Below, piece after piece: positions 1 to 7,157 of a stretch of DNA of 23,805 bases; position 1 is the stretch's first letter, and each line of letters starts with the position of its first letter. Origin of the DNA: Akkermansiaceae bacterium UBA7890 (lineage in GTDB: Bacteria > Verrucomicrobiota > Verrucomicrobiia > Verrucomicrobiales > Akkermansiaceae); the NCBI GenBank assembly GCA_002501065.1, contig DLRK01000123.1:1-23805 (forward strand), in the 5' to 3' direction. The position numbers and the translations under genes are program-made. Below the pieces are notes generated by a model that saw only the letters and a program-made list of their open reading frames with translations, did no database searches and was not told the DNA's origin.

Positions 1-72
1 CCCCTCACCGCGATCCCCAAGTCGCTTCGCCTGCTGCGCAGACACTTCGGGGCAACGGCCTCGAAGGATTGA
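1..72 (+). CDS. Possible 3' end of a gene entering from upstream (partial)
   Basis: Reading frame 1 is open from the window edge to a TGA at 70-72. The 23 residues end in RRHFGATASKD, with high arginine and lysine content typical of a protein C-terminus. It is too short to assign to a family, and in GC-rich DNA an open frame of this length can occur by chance. The gene, if real, is truncated by the window and is co-directional with the DUF1080 gene downstream. Confidence 0.3.
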   Translation, partial: PLTAIPKSLRLLRRHFGATASKD

Positions 73-248
73 AGGGTGCCCGGCGGTTGGTAGCGTTTGG
101 CCAGCCGCAGATAGCAGGGCGCACCTGCCCGAGCTCTGCCTTCGCCTGCCTCGTTCCCGGGGGGACTGACGCTATCGACCTGGTCACCACAACTGAACGC
201 GGCGTCTTGAAGCTTCCCATCAAACCATCCGCTGTCACCCTCCTGCCC

Positions 249-857
249 ATGAAAGCGCTTCTCATGCTCGGCGTCCTCCTGTTCCCTTCGTTCACCGTTT
301 CGGCAGGACCGGAGTGGAAACCACTCTTCAACGGCAAGGACCTGAACGGCTGGCATCCCGTCCCTGGCGGCAAATGGGAAGTGGTCGACGGGACCATCCT
401 GGGCACTTCGCCCCGCAGCGAACCGCGACACGGTCTCCTCATGACCGACAAACGCTTCAGGAACTTCAAGGTGCGCGCCAGATTCAAGGTCACCAGCGGG
501 GACAGCGGATTCTACTTCCGCGTGGAAAAAACCAAGACCCATGTCAGCGTCAGGGGCTTCCAGGCCGAAGTGGACAATTCCAGGGAAGTGGGCGGACTTT
601 ACGAGACGTCCATGCGCGCCTGGGTCAGCAAGCCCGACCCCAAGCTCATCGCCAGGACGGTGAAGCCTGGTGAGTGGACCGACCTCCTCGTCACCGCAGT
701 CGGAGACGACATCACGGTCTCCCTCAACGGCGTGAAGGTGACCGAACTGCTGGGTGACGGGAAATGCCTCAAGGAGGGGCACATTGCCCTCCAGCTCCAC
801 GGGGGCCAGGACATGAAGGTGCAGTTCAAGGATCTCGCGATCATGGAGCTGCCCTAG
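249..857 (+). CDS. Secreted DUF1080 protein (3-keto-disaccharide hydrolase-like)
   Basis: This is a 202-residue protein with a Sec signal peptide (MKALLMLGVLLFPSFTVSAG) and one DUF1080 domain filling the rest. The family signatures are visible: WKPLFNGKDLNGW near the N-terminus, the KFKVTSGDSGFYFR-type core strand, GFQAEVD, and the C-terminal LQLHGGQDMKVQFKDLAI. DUF1080 folds as a concanavalin-like beta-sandwich. Some members hydrolyse 3-keto-glycosides after a dehydrogenase has oxidised the sugar. I chose the ATG at 249 because it begins the signal peptide. The frame stays open upstream to 69, but that extension looks non-coding. A perfect 14-bp palindrome (863-876) lies 5 bp after the stop. 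A second family member is encoded at 22490-23218. The family call is sure; the substrate is unknown. Confidence 0.92.
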   Translation: MKALLMLGVLLFPSFTVSAGPEWKPLFNGKDLNGWHPVPGGKWEVVDGTILGTSPRSEPRHGLLMTDKRFRNFKVRARFKVTSGDSGFYFRVEKTKTHVSVRGFQAEVDNSREVGGLYETSMRAWVSKPDPKLIARTVKPGEWTDLLVTAVGDDITVSLNGVKVTELLGDGKCLKEGHIALQLHGGQDMKVQFKDLAIMELP

Positions 858-950
858 CCCACTCGTTCCGGAACGAAACCCCCGCCTCTGAGGGCCGCTT
901 CCCCGGCCTCAACGGACGAACCCGGCGTCCAATCCCCTCCGGCCTACACC

Positions 951-1271
951 CTACCACACCCCCGCCAGCACCAGGGTCAGCAGGGTGATTGCCAGCAGCA
1001 CCGCGGTCACCACCCAGTACCACCTGATCCGTATCGCCTTGGAGGTCCTGTGCCCGAATTCACGCGCAACGAAGTCCTCATAGTCAAAGTCCTCGTCCGG
1101 CAAATCAAGGCCGTCGTGGGTGTCGTCCTGCTCCCATGACCGCCGCCTGGGCGGGGTCCGGGCGCTCTTGTTCCGTTTCCGCGTCCTGGTGTCCCGGCCA
1201 CAACCGGGACACCCCGTCCCCACCTTCACTTCGGCCCCGCAGGTGGGGCACATGTAGCGGTCGGGAGCCAT
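951..1271 (-). CDS. Small zinc-ribbon protein with C-terminal membrane anchor
   Basis: This is a protein of about 106 residues. Near the N-terminus two CPxCG-type knuckles (C8, C11 and C21, C24) form a likely zinc ribbon. An Arg/Lys-rich stretch follows, then an acidic segment (residues about 47-67, rich in Asp and Glu), and finally one transmembrane helix (about residues 82-105, WVVTAVLLAITLLTLVLAG) ending four residues from the stop. The protein is probably tail-anchored with the ribbon in the cytoplasm. The ATG at 1271 is preferred; a TTG at 1292 would add seven residues. It lies 59 bp downstream of ahcY on the same strand (38 bp from the TTG) and is probably the last gene of the metK-ahcY operon. 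I recognise no specific function. Small CxxC proteins of this kind are common but poorly characterised. Confidence 0.75.
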   Translation of the reverse strand: MAPDRYMCPTCGAEVKVGTGCPGCGRDTRTRKRNKSARTPPRRRSWEQDDTHDGLDLPDEDFDYEDFVAREFGHRTSKAIRIRWYWVVTAVLLAITLLTLVLAGVW

Positions 1272-1330
1272 CCGTGGAGTCTCAGCGGCCAAACAGGTTC
1301 CATTAGGATCCCGGGTTCCCGCACCTTCGC

Positions 1331-2743
1331 TTAATAACGATAGTGTTCCGCCTTGTAGGGGCCTTCCACCGGCACATCGATGTAGGCTGCCTGCTCGGGG
1401 GTGAGCTTCGTCAGCTTGCAGCCGACCTTATCGAGGTGCAGCCGCGCCACTTCCTCGTCGAGCTCCTTGGAAAGCACCTCCACCCCGATCCCGCGGGTGT
1501 CCTTTGTCTCCCAGAGCGCGATCTGCGCCAGGGTCTGGTTCGTGAAGCTGTTGCTCATCACGAAACTCGGGTGCCCGGTGGCGCATCCGAGGTTCACGAG
1601 GCGGCCCTCAGCCAGCATGTAGATGCTGTTGCCGGCCGGGAAGGTGTAACGGTCCACCTGCGGCTTGATGTTGAGCTTCTGGATCCCCTCGATCTGCTCG
1701 AGCTTGTCGATCTGGATCTCGTTGTCAAAGTGGCCGATGTTACAGACAATGGCCTGGTCCTTCATCTTCTCCATGTGCTCGGCGCGGATGATGTCGAAGT
1801 TGCCGGTGGTGGTGACATAGATGTCCCCCCAGCCAAGGGTGTCCTCCACGGTCAGGACCCGGAATCCCTCCATCGCGGCCTGCAGCGCACAGATCGGATC
1901 AATCTCGGTCACCACGACCTGCGCCCCCTGCGCCCGGAGCGCCTGCGCACAACCCTTGCCCACGTCGCCGTAACCGCACACCACGCCGACCTTGCCGGAG
2001 ATCATGACATCAGTGGCACGCTTGATGCCGTCGATGAGCGACTCGCGGCAGCCGTAGAGGTTGTCGAACTTCGACTTCGTCACCGAGTCGTTCACGTTGA
2101 TGGCCGGGAAGAGCAGCTTGCCGTCCCGCTGCATCTGGTAGAGACGGTGCACCCCGGTGGTGGTTTCCTCGGAAACCCCCTTGAGCTCCGGCACCCACTC
2201 GTGGAACACGCCCGGACGCTCCGCGTGGATCTTCTTGAGGAGGTCCTTGATGACCTGCTCCTCGTGGTTGCCGCTGGGGGTGTTCACCCAGTCGCTGCCC
2301 TCCTCGAGTTCATAACCCTTGTGGATCAGGAGGGTTGCATCACCACCGTCGTCGACGATGAGCTGCGGCCCCTTGCCCTCCGGAAACTGCAGCGCCTGCC
2401 AGGTACACCACCAGTATTCCTCCAGGGTCTCGCCCTTCCAGGCAAAAACGGGAGTAGCGGAGGCCGCGATCACCGCCGCCGCATGGTCCTGTGTTGAGAA
2501 AATATTGCAGGAACACCAGCGCACATCCGCGCCCACTTCCTTCAACGTCTCGATCAGCACCGCGGTCTGAATGGTCATGTGGAGTGAGCCCATCACCCGA
2601 ACGCCGTCCAGCGGTTTCCCTGGCCCGTACTTCTCCCGGCTCGCCATCAGGCCCGGCATCTCGTGCTCGGCGATATCGAGCTCCTTGCGGCCGAAATCGG
2701 CCAGGCCGATGTCGGCTACCTTGTAATCTTCGTTTGCACTCAT
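1331..2743 (-). CDS. ahcY: Adenosylhomocysteinase (S-adenosyl-L-homocysteine hydrolase)
   Basis: This 470-residue cytoplasmic enzyme reversibly hydrolyses S-adenosylhomocysteine to adenosine and homocysteine, which relieves product inhibition of methyltransferases. Family marks include MPGLMASREKYG near the N-terminus, the substrate-site block NVNDSVTKSKFDNLYGCRES, the NAD-binding motif VCGYGDVGKGCA, VTEIDPICALQAAMEG, the block NIGHFDNEI, and the invariant C-terminus KAEHYRY whose Lys/Tyr reach the NAD site of the partner subunit. The length suits the bacterial form that carries the extra internal segment (HAERPGVFHEW region). It starts 35 bp after the metK stop, so the two are almost certainly cotranscribed as a SAM-synthesis/SAH-disposal operon. 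No riboswitch fits in the 35-bp gap. Confidence 0.98.
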   Translation of the reverse strand: MSANEDYKVADIGLADFGRKELDIAEHEMPGLMASREKYGPGKPLDGVRVMGSLHMTIQTAVLIETLKEVGADVRWCSCNIFSTQDHAAAVIAASATPVFAWKGETLEEYWWCTWQALQFPEGKGPQLIVDDGGDATLLIHKGYELEEGSDWVNTPSGNHEEQVIKDLLKKIHAERPGVFHEWVPELKGVSEETTTGVHRLYQMQRDGKLLFPAINVNDSVTKSKFDNLYGCRESLIDGIKRATDVMISGKVGVVCGYGDVGKGCAQALRAQGAQVVVTEIDPICALQAAMEGFRVLTVEDTLGWGDIYVTTTGNFDIIRAEHMEKMKDQAIVCNIGHFDNEIQIDKLEQIEGIQKLNIKPQVDRYTFPAGNSIYMLAEGRLVNLGCATGHPSFVMSNSFTNQTLAQIALWETKDTRGIGVEVLSKELDEEVARLHLDKVGCKLTKLTPEQAAYIDVPVEGPYKAEHYRY

Positions 2744-2778
2744 GATTCGTCAGTGGTGGGGTTGTTCACCGCTCCAGG

Positions 2779-3981
2779 TCATCCCTTCAGCGCCCGCTTG
2801 AGGGCTGCCACCCTGTTCGTCCTCTCCCACGTCAGGGCCGGATCATCCTTGCCGAAGTGGCCGTAGTTCGTCGCCTTGCCATAGATCGGGCGGAGGAGGT
2901 TCAGGTCCTTCACGATGTCGGCCGGTTTGAAGCTGAAGACCTCCAGAACCGCCTTCAGGATCGTGTCGTCCGGAACGGTGCCGGTGCCAAATGTATCGAT
3001 GTGGACGCTCACCGGCCGCGGGTGGCCGATCGCGTAGGCGAACTGCACCTCGCACTTGCCCGCCAGTCCCGCCGCCACGACGTTCTTGGCCACCCAGCGG
3101 CCCATGTAGGCCGCCGAGCGATCCACCTTCGACGGATCCTTGCCCGAAAACGCCCCGCCGCCGTGACGGCCGACCCCTCCGTAGGTGTCCACGATGATCT
3201 TGCGTCCCGTCAGGCCGCTGTCGCCCTGCGGACCGCCGATCACGAACTTGCCGGTCGGGTTGATGAGATACTCGGTGTCCTTCGTCAGCATCCGCTTGGG
3301 CAGCACCTTCCTGATCACCTTCTCGATGATGAACTTCTCGATCTCTCTGTGCTTCACGCTCTCCGCGTGCTGGGTGGAAATCACGACGTTCACGATGCGT
3401 TTCGCCTTGTCGTCAACATACTCCACCGACACCTGGCTCTTTGCGTCGGGACGCAGCCACCTGGCCTGCTTCCCCGCCTTCCGGATCTTCGTCAGGGCCG
3501 CGCCCAGGCGATGGGCATACATGATCGGCGCCGGCATCAACTCGGGCGTCTCGTCACTCGCATAGCCGAACATGATCCCCTGATCACCGGCGCCCTGCTC
3601 CGCCGTCTTCTTGCCCACTGCCTTCTTGGCGTCGACACCCTGTGCAATGTCCGCCGACTGCGAGGTCAGCAGGTTCTGGATGAAGACCTTGTCCGAGTGG
3701 AACACATCGTCGTCGTTCACGTAGCCGATTCCGCGGATCGCATCGCGCACGATCTTCTCGACGTTGATGACTTCCCCGAGCGGTTTGCCGGCCGCCTTCG
3801 GAATCGTGACCTCGCCACCAAGCACCACCATGTTGCTCTTCACAAAGGTCTCGCAGGCCACCCGACTCGTCTTGTCCACCCTCAGGCAGGCATCGAGAAT
3901 TGCGTCCGAGATCGTGTCCGATACCTTGTCCGGGTGTCCTTCACCGACCGATTCCGAGGAAAAAATGAATGTCTTGGCCAT
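2779..3981 (-). CDS. metK: S-adenosylmethionine synthetase
   Basis: This 400-residue cytoplasmic enzyme makes SAM from methionine and ATP. Visible motifs are the N-terminal SSESVGEGHPDKVSD (ATP and methionine site), the signature GAGDQGIMFGYA, the phosphate-binding GGAFSGKDPSKVDRSAAY block, and the AYAIGHPRPVSV segment. The length matches bacterial MetK (about 385-420). The ATG at 3981 follows the family start (MAKTFIFSSES). It is the first gene of the metK-ahcY-zinc-ribbon unit and is divergent from the ArsR-methyltransferase gene across 63 bp that contain a 24-bp palindrome. In the minus-strand direction a TATAAA hexamer sits just after the palindrome and only about 13 nt before the start, so the untranslated leader must be very short and a SAM riboswitch is excluded. 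Confidence 0.98.
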   Translation of the reverse strand: MAKTFIFSSESVGEGHPDKVSDTISDAILDACLRVDKTSRVACETFVKSNMVVLGGEVTIPKAAGKPLGEVINVEKIVRDAIRGIGYVNDDDVFHSDKVFIQNLLTSQSADIAQGVDAKKAVGKKTAEQGAGDQGIMFGYASDETPELMPAPIMYAHRLGAALTKIRKAGKQARWLRPDAKSQVSVEYVDDKAKRIVNVVISTQHAESVKHREIEKFIIEKVIRKVLPKRMLTKDTEYLINPTGKFVIGGPQGDSGLTGRKIIVDTYGGVGRHGGGAFSGKDPSKVDRSAAYMGRWVAKNVVAAGLAGKCEVQFAYAIGHPRPVSVHIDTFGTGTVPDDTILKAVLEVFSFKPADIVKDLNLLRPIYGKATNYGHFGKDDPALTWERTNRVAALKRALKG

Positions 3982-3999
3982 CGTTTTATGCTGTTTTAT

Positions 4000-4023
4000 A
4001 TCAACGAATCGTGATTTGTTGAT
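4000..4023. promoter_or_regulatory. 24-bp near-perfect palindrome, candidate ArsR-type operator
   Basis: The outer arms are ATCAAC and GTTGAT. The inner positions also match, so only two of the twelve base pairs fail (pair 7/18 and the central pair 12/13). It occupies the middle of the 63-bp gap between divergent metK and the ArsR-methyltransferase gene, 18 bp from the metK start and 21 bp from the regulator start. A 24-bp two-fold site fits the dimeric winged-helix of ArsR-family repressors. A dimer bound here would overlap both promoters. Binding by the adjacent regulator is inferred. Confidence 0.7.
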
Positions 4024-4037
4024 GCGACTTACGTCGC
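4024..4037. repeat. Short inverted repeat next to the operator candidate
   Basis: GCGAC and GTCGC (4024-4028 and 4033-4037) flank four bases, directly after the 24-bp palindrome and 7 bp before the ArsR-methyltransferase start. It could be a second half-site or a small hairpin over the translation start. The arms are only 5 bp, so chance is possible. Confidence 0.3.
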
Positions 4038-4044
4038 CTCGCCT

Positions 4045-4959
4045 ATGCCGTCAATCCTCAATTCGCTGAAATTACTGGCTGATCCCACCCGGCTCCGCCT
4101 CGTCCTTCTATTGGCCGAGGAATCCCTCAGCGTGGCGGAACTGCAGGAAATCCTTGGAATGGGCCAGTCCCGGATCTCAACCCAGCTCGCCCAGCTCAAG
4201 AAAGGGGGCCTCGCCGACAACCTCCGGTCCGGCAAGAACAACATCTATTCCTGTCGCGCTCCCGCCGAACTCCTCGCGATCGCCCGACAGGCCGCCGACG
4301 AAATCCCCGACCGTCCGAAGGACGAAGCGGCCCTCGCCCACATCCTGCACAAGCGCAAGGATCGCACCCGGGCCTACTTCGACGAGCTGGCCGGGAAGTT
4401 CGGCCGTCATTACGTGCCGGGCCGTTCATGGAAAGCACTCGCCGAAGGCCTGCTCAAGGTCCTCAACTTCAAGGTCGTCGCGGATCTCGGAGCGGGCGAA
4501 GGCACTCTCTCCCAGCTCCTCGCCCAGCGGGCCCAGCATGTCATTGCCATCGACCATTCAAAGAAAATGGTGGCCTTCGGCAAAAAGCTCGCCAGTGAGA
4601 ACGGTCTGCCCAACCTCGAATACCGGCTGGGCGACATTGAAGCACCCCCCATCGATGACAACTTCGTCGACCTCGCCGTCCTGAGCCAGGCTCTCCACCA
4701 CGCTACCAACCCCGCACGCGCCCTGCAGGAGGTGCACCGCATCCTCAAGCCGCGGGGCCGGCTGGTGATCCTTGATCTCCTTCAGCACTCCTTCGACAAG
4801 GCCCGCGAGTTATACGCCGACACCCACCTGGGATTTGCCGAAGTGGAAATCGCTGATCTGCTGGAGAACGCCGGCTTCAGGGACGTGGAAACCGTTATCG
4901 TGGACCGCGAGAAAGCCCCGCCGCACTTCCAGACGCTCCTGGCAGTGGCTACCAAGTGA
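4045..4959 (+). CDS. ArsR-family regulator fused to a SAM-dependent methyltransferase domain
   Basis: This is a 304-residue fusion. Residues 1-75 form an ArsR-type winged helix: LKLLADPTRLRLVLLLAEESLSVAEL is the classic start, followed by the recognition helix GMGQSRISTQLAQLKK and a wing. After a linker (about 76-130), residues 131-304 form a class I methyltransferase domain with motif I DLGAGEG (147-153), an acidic end of strand 2 (VIAIDHS), LGDIEAP, LSQALHHATNPARALQEVHRILKPRGRLVILDL, and the terminal FQTLLAVATK. No metal-binding cysteine pair of the arsenic sensors is seen, so SAM or SAH is the more likely ligand. ArsR-type regulators of SAH metabolism (SahR) are known in Proteobacteria. 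Its divergence from metK-ahcY and the palindrome between them argue for control of the methyl cycle. Whether the domain still methylates anything is unknown. Its C-terminal ten codons recur at 7013-7042. Confidence 0.9.
   Translation: MPSILNSLKLLADPTRLRLVLLLAEESLSVAELQEILGMGQSRISTQLAQLKKGGLADNLRSGKNNIYSCRAPAELLAIARQAADEIPDRPKDEAALAHILHKRKDRTRAYFDELAGKFGRHYVPGRSWKALAEGLLKVLNFKVVADLGAGEGTLSQLLAQRAQHVIAIDHSKKMVAFGKKLASENGLPNLEYRLGDIEAPPIDDNFVDLAVLSQALHHATNPARALQEVHRILKPRGRLVILDLLQHSFDKARELYADTHLGFAEVEIADLLENAGFRDVETVIVDREKAPPHFQTLLAVATK
4927..4950 (+). repeat. Upstream copy of a 24-bp imperfect direct repeat flanking the acyltransferase gene
   Basis: This stretch encodes FQTLLAVA at the end of the ArsR-methyltransferase gene. 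It matches 7013-7036 at 21 of 24 positions, and the three differences all fall in third codon positions. The acyltransferase gene lies wholly between the two copies. Confidence 0.65.
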
Positions 4960-5080
4960 CCGGTGTCACTAGTGTAGCTCGTCACCCGGATTCCGTTGTG
5001 GCCGTTAACAACATCGGAGTCGACTTCCACCACATTGAAGGGCAACACTCTCCTGATCTGCTTAGAACTCTCCCGTCGTC

Positions 5081-6994
5081 GTGGCAAGCCTGACTTACCG
5101 TTCCGAGATTGACGGCCTGCGGGCCGTGGCGGTCCTTGCCGTGGTGTTCTATCATCTGGGCCCCACCTTCCTGCCCGGAGGCTTCGTGGGAGTTGATGTC
5201 TTCTTTGTGATCTCCGGCTTCCTGATCACCTCCATCATCCTGCGCGAAAGCGCGGACCGCACCTTCACCTTGAAGAACTTCTGGATGCGCCGCATCCGGC
5301 GACTCTTTCCCGCCCTCGCTGTTGTCCTTCTCGCCACTCTGGCAGCAGGCAGTTTGATCCTCTACCAGAAGGAATGGTCTTCCCTCGGCGCACAGCTCTT
5401 CGCGGTCCTCATCCTCCTTGCCAACTTCCACCTGCACATCGAAACGGGCAACTACTGGGGACCGGCCGCCGAGGACGTCCCCCTCCTGCACACCTGGTCG
5501 CTTGCCGTTGAAGAACAATTCTATCTCCTCTTCCCGTTGCTCCTCCTGCTGCTCCTGCGACTTGGAAAGCGGAGCATCATTCCACTTCTCTCCCTGGGCG
5601 CGCTGGCCAGCCTCGCCCACGGAATCCTGGTCACAAGCACAACTCCTTCCTACGCGTTCTACCTCCTGCCGACCCGCGCGTGGGAATTGCTGGCCGGCTG
5701 TCTCCTCGCCACTTGGAATTGGAGAAGAGCTCCCCGGAATAATCCACCGGCCTGGACCCGGCCGCTGCCCCTGCTCGGCATACTCACCATCCTTGCCTCC
5801 TGCGCTTTCATCGATCGCGAAGGCGGCTTCCCGGGGCATCAGGCCCTCTTCCCGGTGATTGGCACTGTGCTCGTCATCGCATTCACGAATCACGAGCGCA
5901 GCATGGTCGGAGCCTGCCTCTCCGCCCGTCCCCTTGTCTTCGTCGGCAAGATCTCCTACTCGCTCTATCTCTGGCACTGGCCCATCATCGTGCTTTGGCG
6001 CCTCCACAGCATGGAGCCTGTCTCCAGTCCGCGACACGCGATCCCCATTTTCCTGATCAGCTTCACGGCGGCCACCTTGTCCTACTTCTTCGTCGAAAGA
6101 CCATTTCGCCGCCGCACCTTTCCCCTCCTCTCCCCCAAGTTTACCACCATCGCCGCGGTGTTTCTCGCCCTCCTCACCCTCTCCCACCTCGTGCGGAGCA
6201 ACCACTTCCGCGCCGGCTCCAGACCCGCCTTCCAGTCTCCCGCCTTCAGCTCCCAACCCTACAACGCGGAATGGGACGAGGCTTGGAAATCAGGCGGGGT
6301 CCTGGTTGGCGATGCTCCGCCCGAGATCATCGTGATCGGGAGCAGCCACGCCCTCATGTACGCCTCCACCATCGCTGAGATTTCACACGCAGGAAATCGC
6401 TCGGTCGCCTTCCTCTGCATAGGCAACGCCTTCGGCCGCTTCCACACCGAAGGCGACGACGCGATCTATCGCGATGGCATCTCCCACTTCCGGGCCGACT
6501 TCGACCGAGCCCGCCTGGAATACCTCACCCGGTGGAAACCCAAGCAGGTTCTCTGGTTCGGTCGCTGGGAAATCCAGCACGAGATTCTCGGGTCCGCCGG
6601 GTTCGATCGCGTCTTCCGTAATAATCTGGCCCTCCTCCTCAAACACGCCGATCAAGTTTCCCTCTTCACCCAAACGCCCTTCTCGATGGAGCGCCGCGGA
6701 TCCATTGTCAGGTTCGCCTCCACGCTGAAGCGAAAAGATCGCCCTCTCATCGGACGCGAGGATCCGGACCGGACGACCCTCCGCAACGCCGCCAACGAAT
6801 CTCTCCAGGTCATCGCCAATGATCTCCCAAGAGTCTCCCTGACGGCCCTCCACGATCTCTTCGAGTTGGAGGACGGAAGCGTGCGCATCCTCTCAGAAGA
6901 CCACAAACTCCTCTACCACGACTACGACCACCTCAGCGACCGCGGCGCGGCCTCGCTCCGTGCTCGGATCGCGGCAACTCTGGGAGAGCCTTAG
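5081..6994 (+). CDS. Acyltransferase 3 (OafA/YrhL type) with C-terminal SGNH domain
   Basis: This is a 637-residue membrane protein. Residues 1-375 form the acyltransferase-3 domain with about ten transmembrane helices: YRSEIDGLRAVAVL, active-site His25 in FYH, GVDVFFVISGFLIT (37-50), the RRIRRLFPAL loop (70-79), LHTWSLAVEEQFY (136-148), and VERPFRRR (338-345) after the last core helices. Residues about 400-637 form an extracytoplasmic SGNH hydrolase-like domain with the nucleophile block GSSH (420-423) and a C-terminal DxxH (D614, H617). The family O-acetylates or O-acylates cell-surface polysaccharides, with the SGNH domain handling the acyl group outside the membrane. The start is GTG at 5081, which gives the canonical N-terminus. 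It has no partner glycosyltransferases nearby and stands alone between two copies of the methyltransferase tail. The acceptor is unknown. Confidence 0.93.
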   Translation: MASLTYRSEIDGLRAVAVLAVVFYHLGPTFLPGGFVGVDVFFVISGFLITSIILRESADRTFTLKNFWMRRIRRLFPALAVVLLATLAAGSLILYQKEWSSLGAQLFAVLILLANFHLHIETGNYWGPAAEDVPLLHTWSLAVEEQFYLLFPLLLLLLLRLGKRSIIPLLSLGALASLAHGILVTSTTPSYAFYLLPTRAWELLAGCLLATWNWRRAPRNNPPAWTRPLPLLGILTILASCAFIDREGGFPGHQALFPVIGTVLVIAFTNHERSMVGACLSARPLVFVGKISYSLYLWHWPIIVLWRLHSMEPVSSPRHAIPIFLISFTAATLSYFFVERPFRRRTFPLLSPKFTTIAAVFLALLTLSHLVRSNHFRAGSRPAFQSPAFSSQPYNAEWDEAWKSGGVLVGDAPPEIIVIGSSHALMYASTIAEISHAGNRSVAFLCIGNAFGRFHTEGDDAIYRDGISHFRADFDRARLEYLTRWKPKQVLWFGRWEIQHEILGSAGFDRVFRNNLALLLKHADQVSLFTQTPFSMERRGSIVRFASTLKRKDRPLIGREDPDRTTLRNAANESLQVIANDLPRVSLTALHDLFELEDGSVRILSEDHKLLYHDYDHLSDRGAASLRARIAATLGEP

Positions 6995-7045
6995 CGCGAA
7001 GTTCTGCCCGGATTCCAGACCCTCCTGGCGGTGGCCCGAAAGTAA
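6995..7045 (+). pseudogene. Displaced C-terminal relic of an ArsR-methyltransferase-type gene
   Basis: Immediately after the acyltransferase TAG, in the same frame, the DNA reads REVLPGFQTLLAVARK followed by TAA at 7043-7045. The end of the ArsR-methyltransferase gene reads DREKAPPHFQTLLAVATK. Eight consecutive residues plus the final Lys are identical, and the nucleotide differences within the eight-residue core are all synonymous, so this is a diverged coding tail and not a recent copy. No upstream part of a second methyltransferase is present. It is either the stump of a deleted paralogue or the original tail pushed aside by insertion of the acyltransferase segment. Confidence 0.7.
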
Positions 7046-7121
7046 TCCAGGGGCGAACCGCATGGTTTAAGGAGTGACGGCGGCGGCCCCGACTGGCAGC
7101 TTGGACCCGAATCGGCATCCC

Positions 7122-7157
7122 ATGCATTTTCCCTTTTCCATGCATTTTCCCTTTTCC
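7122..7157 (+). repeat. Perfect 18-bp tandem duplication at the beta-propeller gene start
   Basis: Two exact adjacent copies of an 18-bp unit (ATGCATTTTCCCTTTTCC) each supply an in-frame ATG and encode MHFPFS twice. The duplication gives the gene two alternative start codons 18 bp apart and lengthens the signal-peptide n-region by six residues. Exact identity suggests a recent slippage event. Confidence 0.9.

Noticed and set aside
863..876. Perfect 14-bp palindrome (TCGTTCCGGAACGA) after the first DUF1080 gene as terminator
   Set aside because: A loopless palindrome gives only a short stem after loop formation and no T-run follows. It remains a curiosity without assigned function.
1343..2497. 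Plus-strand open frame of 384 codons opposite ahcY, and a similar one opposite metK
   Set aside because: Both lie wholly opposite highly conserved enzymes, and their His/Leu/Asp-rich translations are typical shadows.
3982..4044. SAM or SAH riboswitch ahead of metK/ahcY
   Set aside because: Only 63 bp precede metK, with a promoter-like hexamer and palindrome inside, and only 35 bp separate metK from ahcY. Neither gap can hold a known SAM/SAH aptamer plus expression platform.
4982..6256. Antisense open frame of 424 codons across the acyltransferase gene
   Set aside because: The Gly/Glu-rich translation is a shadow of the Leu/Ser/Pro-rich membrane-protein codons, with no domain and no ribosome site.
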